Positions 1 to 4,019 of a DNA stretch of 6,114 nucleotides are shown in pieces (positions within the stretch are counted from its first letter, which is position 1; the number at the start of each line of letters is the position of its first letter). Under the pieces are notes generated by a model. The model had not been told where the DNA came from, searched no databases, and saw nothing but the letters and a program-made list of their open reading frames with translations. The position numbers were made by a program, and so were the translations under genes. The stretch comes from Minisyncoccota bacterium. GTDB lineage: Bacteria > Patescibacteriota > Minisyncoccia > Phycocordibacterales > UBA1006. Location of the stretch: positions 1 to 6,114 of the forward strand of contig JAJOLB010000025.1 in NCBI GenBank assembly GCA_021129535.1. Direction: 5' to 3'.

Positions 1-176
1 GAGACTATCAGGTATTAGCTACGATTTCTCGCAGTTATTCCTGACTCATGGGTACGTTCCTACCTGTTACTACCCCGTTTGCCACTTTCTATATATAAAT
101 ACATAGATCGTTTGACTTGCATGCCTTATCCACGCCGCCAGCGTTCATCCTGAGCTAGGATCAAACTCTACTAAAA
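1..176 (-). rRNA. rrs: 16S ribosomal RNA, 5' end (partial)
   Basis: The minus strand reads GAGTTTGATC (E. coli 16S position 9 onward) from 168 downward, then GAACGCTGGCGGCGTG and GCATGCAAGTC, all universal 16S 5'-domain sequence. Extrapolating eight bases upstream puts the mature 5' end near 176. Only about the first 176 nt are present; the gene runs off the left edge of the window. GCGTGGATAAGGCATG after the GGCGG core and the short AT-rich helix-6 region (about 85-105) are typical of Parcubacteria, from memory of the group. The exact 5' end is inferred by alignment to E. coli. Confidence 0.97.
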
Positions 177-574
177 AATATGTTGCGTCTAGCGCATTTT
201 TCATATTCATAGAACGAAACAAAAATTTTCATTTTATCTCGAAGTTTAAATCTTAACTACTTTGAATGATAATTATATTTCGTGGATGAAATATAATCAC
301 TGAGCTGTTATGTCCCCATAACAGCATTTAAAATAATTAAAAATTATTGGAATAATTTAGGTGTTCATTGTATATAAAATACACAATGAACGTTTGCACT
401 AAGACTCTATTTTCGGAAAGAAAATAGAGATTTAGTTACTTGTACTCAAACCCATACATAAATGTATGTGTTCAAGTTATTTTGATCATGGCAACTTTTA
501 ATCGTAAAAGTTGCCACCTGCCTCAGTTAGCATTAACTGAGGCAATTTCTATCTTAAATTATTAATGTACGACA
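177..574 (-). other. 16S rRNA precursor leader
   Basis: These roughly 400 bases lie between the predicted rRNA transcription start (near 574) and the mature 16S 5' end, and hold no convincing ORF. The promoter-proximal part, 272-543, is an almost continuous array of hairpins (separate entry). The 16S-proximal part, 177-271, is AT-rich with a small TGCG/CGCA hairpin at 184-196, just upstream of the 16S start. I saw no E. coli-like boxA. The RNase III-type stem that normally joins leader to the 16S-23S spacer cannot be tested because the 3' side is outside the window. Confidence 0.7.
272..543 (-). repeat. Array of eight consecutive hairpins in the 16S leader
   Basis: Inverted repeats, given as plus-strand arms: 272-281/288-297; 304-312/317-325; 341-348/351-358; 363-375/379-391; 398-414/420-436 (one 2x2 internal loop); 444-459/462-477 (one mismatch); 490-500/505-515; 520-529/534-543. 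Stems are 7 to 16 bp with short loops. The stem sequences are unrelated to each other, so this is not a CRISPR or a tandem repeat. Three non-Watson-Crick pairs (372/382, 447/474, 448/473) become G.U pairs only in minus-strand RNA, which fits folding of the rRNA precursor. The function is unknown to me. Confidence 0.85.
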
Positions 575-580
575 GGGACT

Positions 581-608
581 ATTATACATAGATGTCTAAT
601 ATACGCAA
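581..608 (-). promoter_or_regulatory. rRNA operon promoter
   Basis: On the minus strand a perfect TATAAT -10 (581-586) is preceded, after 16 bp, by TTGCGT (603-608); TTTGCG with a 17-bp spacer is the alternative register. Transcription would start near 574. It is divergent from the plus-strand membrane-protein promoter about 70 bp away. An AT-rich stretch lies just upstream of the -35. This is the only strong minus-strand promoter-like site I found in the hundreds of bases before 16S. Confidence 0.6.
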
Positions 609-632
609 ACATAGCTATAAAATCTTTAACAG

Positions 633-641
633 TTATCCACA
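633..641 (+). promoter_or_regulatory. DnaA-box-like 9-mer upstream of the rRNA promoter
   Basis: TTATCCACA matches the classical bacterial DnaA-box consensus TTATNCACA exactly. It sits about 25 bp upstream of the rRNA -35 and between the two divergent promoters. Only one perfect copy was found here, with no cluster and no dnaA or dnaN gene, so this is not evidence for oriC. In an AT-rich 6-kb window a single match by chance is not very unlikely. Confidence 0.35.
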
Positions 642-675
642 ACTTATCAGGAAAGTCAAAAAGATAGATGAAATA

Positions 676-704
676 TTGTTTTTTATTACCTGCCTATGTA
701 TACT
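676..704 (+). promoter_or_regulatory. Promoter of the two-TM membrane protein gene (leaderless)
   Basis: TTGTTT (676-681), a 17-bp spacer, and TATACT (699-704) form a sigma-70-like promoter. The -10 ends exactly 6 nt before the ATG at 711, so the transcript should begin at or next to the start codon. This selects 711 over the upstream in-frame ATGs at 696 and 705, the first of which precedes the -10. Confidence 0.65.
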
Positions 705-710
705 ATGTAT

Positions 711-1187
711 ATGTTACACAAAGAAAGTATTGAGTTTTTCTGGGAAACACCAGAGTTTGAATTTAAAGAAAAAACAAAAAAATGGTACTGGACGGTTGGT
801 ATTATTGCAGCGGTTCTTATTGCTATTGCTATTATTTTTCAAAACTATCTTTTTGGATTTCTTATTCTCATTAGTGGTTTCCTGATGTTTACTCTTTCGA
901 CAAAGGAACCTCTCTCTATTCCTATTGAAGTTAGCAAGCATGGTATAAAAGTTCACGACAATATGTATTCCTATGTAGATATAGAAACATTCTGGATAGG
1001 CGAAAATGTAAAAAATGAACCTATTCTGCTTTTCAGAGCAAAAAGAAAAATTAACCCTGTTGTATCTGTGGTTATGCAACAGCATATTAATGTAATGCAA
1101 TTGCGTGAGTATTTAATGGATTTTATAGAAGAGCAAGAAATGAGAGAGCCTTTTACTAATAAAATTATCGATAGAATTGGATTTTAA
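711..1187 (+). CDS. Two-TM membrane protein with C-terminal PH-like domain (CPR-conserved, DUF5673-like)
   Basis: 158 residues from the ATG at 711. The order is: a short N-terminal segment with FFWETPEFEF (9-18), a pattern like the TAPEFEYHEK motif I recall at the start of this CPR family; TM helix 1 about 25-43; a tight turn; TM helix 2 about 46-62; then a soluble part of about 95 residues alternating beta strands (PIEVSKHGIKV, YSYVDIETFWIG, ILLFRAK) with a C-terminal helix rich in Glu (REYLMDFIEEQE). This resembles bacterial PH-like (bPH) membrane proteins. The hydrophilic part is probably cytoplasmic; no enzymatic residues are evident and the role is unknown. Longer starts at 696 and 705 exist, but the promoter position makes them unlikely. 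It is a single-gene unit, divergent from rRNA, with its own terminator. The family name is from memory and not verified. Confidence 0.8.
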   Translation: MLHKESIEFFWETPEFEFKEKTKKWYWTVGIIAAVLIAIAIIFQNYLFGFLILISGFLMFTLSTKEPLSIPIEVSKHGIKVHDNMYSYVDIETFWIGENVKNEPILLFRAKRKINPVVSVVMQQHINVMQLREYLMDFIEEQEMREPFTNKIIDRIGF

Positions 1188-1206
1188 ATTAACCTCACTA
1201 TGTAGT

Positions 1207-1229
1207 AGAACAGGAAACTGTTCTTTTTT
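1207..1229 (+). terminator. Rho-independent terminator of the membrane protein gene
   Basis: GAACAG (1208-1213) pairs with CTGTTC (1218-1223) around a GAAA tetraloop and is followed by six T (1224-1229). It lies 20 bases after the TAA stop. The minus-strand orientation lacks a comparable T run next to the stem. Confidence 0.9.
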
Positions 1230-1286
1230 ATTAAAATTTTTAATAAAAAAAGCATTATAAGAAATAAACAGCAAGCATCATATATA

Positions 1287-1550
1287 ATGATAGCTATTAT
1301 TGTTATATGTATCTTTATTATATTTATACTAAATAAACCCTATGGCGATAAAAATATAGATAAACAAGATTTTTCTCTTGATCCAACATTGTCAGAATCA
1401 AGCCTAGAAGAGTTTGATAAAGTAGTTCCCATAAAAGACACATCCAGAGAAAATTCAATTTTAAATGAAAGTGTGCTCTCACCAAGAATCGAACTTGGAT
1501 TATCAATTCCGCAAACTGACGTTCTATCCATTAAACTACAAGAGCAATAA
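1287..1550 (+). CDS. Doubtful small ORF, single-TM, antisense over tRNA-Arg
   Basis: Open frame of 87 codons. It begins with a hydrophobic helix (residues 2-15, IAIIVICIFIIFIL) followed by a polar, acidic stretch (about 16-60), so the first two thirds look like a small membrane-anchored protein with the long part outside or inside the cell. The last 25 residues or so (SPRIELGLSIP...) are simply the reverse complement of tRNA-Arg(GCG), a well-known source of false ORFs. A TATAAT overlaps the ATG itself (1283-1288), so the leaderless promoter spacing used by neighbouring genes is absent, and there is no Shine-Dalgarno. It could be chance, a real short gene, or the remnant of a gene whose 3' end was replaced by the tRNA. 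I do not recognise a family. Confidence 0.3.
   Translation: MIAIIVICIFIIFILNKPYGDKNIDKQDFSLDPTLSESSLEEFDKVVPIKDTSRENSILNESVLSPRIELGLSIPQTDVLSIKLQEQ
1474..1545 (-). tRNA. tRNA-Arg, anticodon GCG
   Basis: 72-nt cloverleaf on the minus strand: acceptor GCTCTTG/TGAGAGC with two G.U pairs; D-arm GTTT/GAAC with loop AATGGATA; anticodon stem TCAGT/ATTGA with loop TTGCGGA, giving anticodon GCG (codons CGC, and CGU by wobble); 4-nt variable loop; T-arm CCAAG/CTTGG with TTCGATT; discriminator A at 1474. CCA is not encoded. A20-type D-loop and C35, the arginine identity elements, are present, and the D-arm is nearly identical to that of tRNA-Arg(TCT) in this window. Most bacteria read CGN with an ACG (inosine) tRNA, so G34 is notable. 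Confidence 0.93.
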
Positions 1551-1554
1551 TCTT

Positions 1555-1582
1555 ATTATATCTATAATAGTAAAAAGGTAAA
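1555..1582 (-). promoter_or_regulatory. tRNA-Arg(GCG) promoter nested in the rpsT terminator
   Basis: On the minus strand TTTACC (1577-1582; four of six consensus positions), a 16-bp spacer and a perfect TATAAT (1555-1560). The start would fall only 0-3 nt upstream of the tRNA 5' end at 1545. The -35 lies in the 3' arm of the rpsT terminator hairpin (1572-1583). Since that terminator separates rpsT from the tRNA, the tRNA needs a promoter here. Confidence 0.55.
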
Positions 1583-1602
1583 CACAGTGCGTTTACCTTT
1601 TT
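1572..1602 (-). terminator. Bidirectional terminator, mainly for rpsT
   Basis: AAAAAGGTAAAC (1572-1583) pairs perfectly over 12 bp with 1591-1602, loop 1584-1590. On the minus strand the 3' arm itself ends in five T and lies 21 nt after the rpsT stop. On the plus strand the stem is followed by T-rich sequence (1598-1609), so it could also stop plus-strand transcription from the small ORF. Confidence 0.85.
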
Positions 1603-1623
1603 CTTTTTTCAAAAAAATATTTT

Positions 1624-1887
1624 TTAAGCCAAATCTTTAATAGATTTGTTTAATCGAGATTTTTTTCGTGCAGCAGTATTTTTTTTAACGACTCCGCGTT
1701 TTACAGCCTTATCAATTGCTTTGTAAGCTGTTGGTAATGCTTCGTTTGCAGATTTTGCATCTTTCCCTAAAACAAATGTTTTAACAGTTTTAATTGCAGA
1801 TCGCATTACCCGTCGTCGCCGATCGTTGAAAACCTTTCGTTTTGCTGACTGACGTACTGATTTTTTTTGTGATTGAATAATTGGCAT
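1624..1887 (-). CDS. rpsT: 30S ribosomal protein S20
   Basis: 87 residues, the usual S20 length. S20 is a primary 16S-binding protein of the small subunit made of a three-helix bundle. Recognisable features are the start MPIIQSQKKSVRQSAKR, the Arg cluster at 23-26 (RRRR), the central SAIKTVKTF helix, and the C-terminal half with the AYKAIDKAVKRGVVKKNTAARKK-type pattern (S20 signature: basic, Ala-rich, ending KSRLNK). It is strongly basic. The ATG at 1887 follows an AT-only stretch with no Shine-Dalgarno; unlike its neighbours there is no -10 at the leaderless spacing, and a small leader hairpin is present instead. It lies between tRNA-Val upstream and its own terminator downstream, on the same strand as 16S. 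Confidence 0.97.
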   Translation of the reverse strand: MPIIQSQKKSVRQSAKRKVFNDRRRRVMRSAIKTVKTFVLGKDAKSANEALPTAYKAIDKAVKRGVVKKNTAARKKSRLNKSIKDLA

Positions 1888-1898
1888 AATATATATTG

Positions 1899-1914
1899 TG
1901 CGTATATAAACGCA
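1899..1914 (-). promoter_or_regulatory. Leader hairpin of rpsT
   Basis: TGCGT and ACGCA arms (1899-1903/1910-1914) around a 6-nt AT loop, 12 nt upstream of the rpsT ATG. S20 represses its own translation in E. coli, so a leader structure is plausible, but five base pairs could be chance. Confidence 0.3.
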
Positions 1915-1923
1915 TTGATGTTC

Positions 1924-1953
1924 TCTATACTAACAAAATTTATTTTTTAGTAA
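1924..1953 (-). promoter_or_regulatory. Candidate rpsT promoter
   Basis: TATAGA (1924-1929) with TTACTA (1948-1953) 18 bp upstream on the minus strand would start an rpsT message near 1917, giving a leader of about 30 nt containing the small hairpin. A second -10 candidate, TATACT at 1956-1961, has no matching -35. Confidence 0.35.
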
Positions 1954-1986
1954 ACAGTATAAATAAAATAAATAATTTTATTTTTG

Positions 1987-2060
1987 TGGGCGACAAGGGA
2001 TTCGAACCCCTGACCTTCGCAGTGTAAATGCGCTGCTCTAACCAACTGAGCTAGTCGCCC
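1987..2060 (-). tRNA. tRNA-Val, anticodon TAC
   Basis: 74-nt cloverleaf on the minus strand: acceptor GGGCGAC/GTCGCCC fully paired; D-arm GCTC/GAGC with loop AGTTGGTTA; anticodon stem GCGCA/TGCGA (outer pair G.A mismatched) with loop TTTACAC, anticodon TAC reading GUA; variable loop AGGTC; T-arm AGGGG/CCCTT with TTCGAAT; discriminator A. No encoded CCA. It lies 19 nt after tRNA-Arg(TCT), probably in the same transcript. Confidence 0.96.
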
Positions 2061-2079
2061 TAAATTTAAATATTTAATG

Positions 2080-2151
2080 TCCCCCCACTAAGAGTCGAAC
2101 TTAGATCTAGGGATTAGAAGTCCCTTGTTCTATCCATTGAACTATAAGGGG
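2080..2151 (-). tRNA. tRNA-Arg, anticodon TCT
   Basis: 72-nt cloverleaf on the minus strand: acceptor CCCCTTA/TGGGGGG (two G.U pairs); D-arm GTTC/GAAC with loop AATGGATA; anticodon stem AGGGA/TCCCT with loop CTTCTAA, anticodon TCT reading AGA; 4-nt variable loop; T-arm CTAAG/CTTAG with TTCGACT; discriminator A at 2080. No encoded CCA. It is the first member of a two-tRNA unit with tRNA-Val. Confidence 0.96.
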
Positions 2152-2158
2152 AATTCAC

Positions 2159-2176
2159 AACCTGCATGTACAGGTT
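2159..2176 (-). other. Hairpin just upstream of tRNA-Arg(TCT)
   Basis: AACCTG and CAGGTT arms (2159-2164/2171-2176) with loop CATGTA, seven bases before the tRNA 5' end. It would lie in the tRNA precursor leader and may assist 5' processing; it has no T run and is not a terminator. Confidence 0.5.
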
Positions 2177-2181
2177 TGGAC

Positions 2182-2207
2182 AAAACCAATATAGCATATT
2201 CGGTTTT
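2182..2207 (-). terminator. Terminator of the PilM-like gene
   Basis: AAAACC plus AATAT (2182-2192) pairs with ATATT plus GGTTTT (2196-2200, 2202-2207) with one bulged base at 2201 and a 3-nt loop. It begins ten bases after the TAG stop at 2217. The minus-strand 3' arm ends in only four T; the plus strand has six, so termination may work in both directions. Confidence 0.65.
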
Positions 2208-2215
2208 TTGTGCAA
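2188..2215 (-). promoter_or_regulatory. Candidate promoter of the tRNA-Arg(TCT)/tRNA-Val unit
   Basis: TTGCAC (2210-2215), a 16-bp spacer, then TATATT (2188-2193) on the minus strand predicts a start near 2181, about 30 nt before tRNA-Arg. The promoter overlaps the preceding gene's terminator stem. The -35 matches consensus only at TTG, so this is tentative. Confidence 0.4.
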
Positions 2216-2216
2216 A

Positions 2217-3260
2217 CTACCTATCCTTCATCAACAAAAGAGCACGTGCAATAAGAGACTCATATTGATAACTGTCTTTTTTATGCAGAGAGAGTACATC
2301 CTGAAAAGTGTAATCTCCTTTTAATTCAAGAATACACATATCATAAACATCATTTTTCAAAAGTTTTTTTATTCTATTTGAGAAACCTTTAATAGGTGTA
2401 TCTTCAAAATGAACAAAAACTGAATTTTTTTGATTTACCTTTAATTCATTGCTTTTTCCTCGTAGTCGAGATTCTCCCTGGCTTTTCTTTAAAAAATTAA
2501 AAAGAGGGCTCAAACTACGTTCCATCCTAGCTAAAACCTTTGCGTCCTTGTGTGTTTTTAAAACACCATATTGAGAAAATATTTTTTCAGTTTGAATATC
2601 AGATACATTAATGTTCTTTTTAATATCCTTTAAAAATTGATTATATGAAACGTCAAATTTTTTATCTGAAATATATATCCCGTTTCTATATTCCAATACA
2701 TACGTCTGATTTTTCCCGACAAAAATTTGGCTCACTCTTTGGTCATTTGGAAATAAATATGAAAAGGAAACAATATCTGATTGAATTGAATTTATTTTTA
2801 ACCCAGATTTTTTAAAGACATGTTCGTATGATGAATATACATCACGCGTTAATGTACGAAATAGAACCTTTGTCTCTTTTTCACCTTCAAAAACATCATA
2901 TTCGTATGAATGTGTTTTTGCCCATGATATTTTTCCTATATTTTCTTTTATATATTTTTTAAAAAGCTTTTTGAATTTCTTTTTTCCATCCTTTTTTACA
3001 GTGTGTAAATCAAATAAAAAATAATCATGTGGAAGAATGAGGTCAATAGATTTTGTATCAATTTTTTTAGCCACCTTTAAAAGAATTTTCTTTAAAAAAT
3101 CAGCCTTTAAAACTTCACCGTTTTCTATGATACCTTTTTCTAGTTTTGTGGAATCATAATTTTCCACATAAAACCCATAGTTATTTTTTTTAAGGCTTAG
3201 GTATTTAATACCATCATCATAAAGAGCGATAACTGTTTTTCCTTTTTGAGAACTTTTCAT
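2217..3260 (-). CDS. Divergent PilM-like (type IV pilus, actin-fold) protein
   Basis: 347 residues, close to PilM length, Lys-rich, no signal peptide or TM helix, so cytoplasmic. The layout follows PilM/FtsA-type folds: beta-hairpin start TVIALYDDGIKYLSL (9-23) where PilM has GIDIGSSSIK-LVEL; 1C-type segment YDSTKLEKGIIENGEV (35-50), comparable to the PilM P-EG-I-DG-I pattern; LFRTLTRDVYSSYEHVFKKSG (133-153) and INSIQSDIVSFSYLF (156-170), matching PilM's GL-p-v-iepea-al region; then SQIFVGKNQTYVLEYRNGIYIS (177-198) where PilM has a D-I-G phosphate loop. The nucleotide-binding Gly/Asp residues of both loops are missing, so ATP binding is doubtful. In type IV pilus systems PilM docks PilN at the inner membrane, but no pilN or pilO adjoins it. 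It is a single gene with a leaderless promoter. The family call rests on pattern, not alignment. Confidence 0.6.
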   Translation of the reverse strand: MKSSQKGKTVIALYDDGIKYLSLKKNNYGFYVENYDSTKLEKGIIENGEVLKADFLKKILLKVAKKIDTKSIDLILPHDYFLFDLHTVKKDGKKKFKKLFKKYIKENIGKISWAKTHSYEYDVFEGEKETKVLFRTLTRDVYSSYEHVFKKSGLKINSIQSDIVSFSYLFPNDQRVSQIFVGKNQTYVLEYRNGIYISDKKFDVSYNQFLKDIKKNINVSDIQTEKIFSQYGVLKTHKDAKVLARMERSLSPLFNFLKKSQGESRLRGKSNELKVNQKNSVFVHFEDTPIKGFSNRIKKLLKNDVYDMCILELKGDYTFQDVLSLHKKDSYQYESLIARALLLMKDR

Positions 3261-3266
3261 AAAACT

Positions 3267-3294
3267 ATTATAGCAAAAATAAAAGCCTTGTTAC
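3267..3294 (-). promoter_or_regulatory. Promoter of the PilM-like gene (leaderless)
   Basis: A perfect TATAAT (3267-3272) lies exactly 6 nt before the ATG at 3260, placing the start at the A of ATG. GTAACA (3289-3294; four of six consensus positions) is the -35, 16 bp upstream, and occupies the loop of the preceding gene's terminator. Confidence 0.65.
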
Positions 3295-3306
3295 AGGCTT
3301 TTATTT
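3277..3306 (-). terminator. Terminator of the DedA-type gene
   Basis: 3277-3288 pairs perfectly over 12 bp with 3295-3306; the core is AAAAGCCT/AGGCTTTT and the six-base loop is 3289-3294. On the minus strand the 3' arm ends AGGCTTTTATTTTT, giving a T-rich tail. It begins 5 nt after the TAA stop at 3312. Confidence 0.88.
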
Positions 3307-3311
3307 AAAAT

Positions 3312-3878
3312 TTAAAAAATAATGATATATAGTGAGACAATAACCACAAGAGCAATTGAATATATATTAATTTTTTTCATTATATGGCTCGTGATTTTTT
3401 TTCCAAATTTCTTTGCAAGATAGACCCCCAAGAAAAACCTCAAACCACGTCCCAAAATAGAAGCAATCACGAAGGGTAGAAATGCAACTCTTAACGCTCC
3501 ACCCGCAATAGTGAAAACCTTAAACGGAATTGGTGTAAACGCAGCCGTGAATATTACCAAAAATGTATTTTTATTAAATAATTTTATTACCTGATTAAAT
3601 TGCTCCTGGTACCCATAGAAATCAATCATCTGCTGACCAAATGAATCAAATAAATATGCACCTAGGATGTAGCCGAAAACAGCCCCAAGTACAGACCAGA
3701 CTGTTGAAACTGTTCCAAATTTTATCCACTTCTTAGGGTGAACTGCCGCTAATCCAAATGTTAAAATATCAACAGGAATAGGGAACACTATTGATTCGAA
3801 AAAAGCTACGGCAGCAAGAATATATGTTACATATTTTTTATCTGCCTCCTTTTCTAATTTTTCCAAGAATTTCTTCAT
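3312..3878 (-). CDS. DedA/YqaA-type membrane protein (VTT/SNARE-associated family)
   Basis: 188 residues from the ATG at 3878; an in-frame GTG at 3884 would add two residues but falls between the -10 and the ATG. Family members are inner-membrane proteins, some of them shown to flip polyprenyl-phosphate or phospholipid. Motifs seen: a charged amphipathic start (1-15); FESIVFPIP (27-35), the reentrant Glu-Pro motif; GAVFGYILGAYLFD (65-78); FTPIPFK (114-120), the second reentrant motif with Pro-x-Pro and the basic residue; GAL (127-129); GRGLRFFLGVYLAKKFG (143-159), the conserved Gly-Arg region; and a final TM helix (about 171-188) running to the C-terminus. The arrangement matches YqaA-like proteins better than long DedA. 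It has its own leaderless promoter and its own terminator. The substrate in this organism, which may lack standard lipid synthesis, is not known. Confidence 0.85.
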   Translation of the reverse strand: MKKFLEKLEKEADKKYVTYILAAVAFFESIVFPIPVDILTFGLAAVHPKKWIKFGTVSTVWSVLGAVFGYILGAYLFDSFGQQMIDFYGYQEQFNQVIKLFNKNTFLVIFTAAFTPIPFKVFTIAGGALRVAFLPFVIASILGRGLRFFLGVYLAKKFGKKITSHIMKKINIYSIALVVIVSLYIIIF

Positions 3879-3884
3879 AATCAC

Positions 3885-3890
3885 ATCATA
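3885..3890 (-). promoter_or_regulatory. -10 element of the DedA-type gene (leaderless)
   Basis: TATGAT, five of six consensus bases, ends exactly 6 nt before the ATG at 3878 and selects that start. The region where a -35 should be falls inside the palindromic terminator of the upstream gene and has no good match. Confidence 0.55.
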
Positions 3891-3896
3891 CCAAAA

Positions 3897-3926
3897 AAAA
3901 CAACAAACATATATGTTTGTTGTTTT
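3897..3926 (-). terminator. Perfect 30-bp palindromic terminator
   Basis: The 30 bases are their own reverse complement: arms of AAAACAACAAACAT type around a central AT. On the minus strand the stem is followed by a run of eight T counting the arm end (3893-3900), typical of intrinsic termination. It lies about 95 nt after the tRNA-binding protein stop at 4020. The symmetry makes it usable in both directions. Confidence 0.85.
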
Positions 3927-4019
3927 AGTTTTACAGTATTATTGCCATTAAAAAGGAGAAAGAAAACCTCTATTTAAATCAACTTCGCATAAGATAAACA
4001 CAGCCACTTCGTTCCTTGT

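Noticed and set aside
272..543. CRISPR or integron-like array
   Set aside because: The hairpins have different stem sequences and no shared direct repeat or regular spacer, and no cas or integrase gene is visible.
600..700. Chromosomal origin of replication
   Set aside because: A single perfect DnaA box with no cluster, no unwinding element beyond general AT-richness and no dnaA, dnaN or rpmH nearby.
592..885. Plus-strand ORF overlapping the membrane-protein gene
   Set aside because: It overlaps the real gene in another frame, includes the DnaA-box and promoter region, and its translation is Lys/Leu-rich low complexity, so it is a shadow.
714..1100. Minus-strand ORF antisense to the membrane-protein gene
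   Set aside because: The complementary frame of a convincing plus-strand gene; Asn/Lys/Phe-rich with no recognisable domain.
1324..1531. Two minus-strand ORFs across tRNA-Arg(GCG)
   Set aside because: They are translations of the tRNA and its flank in overlapping frames (DRTSVCGIDNPSSILGE type), a common false positive.
3722..3730. Second DnaA-like 9-mer (TTATCCACT)
   Set aside because: It carries a mismatch and lies inside the DedA-type coding sequence.
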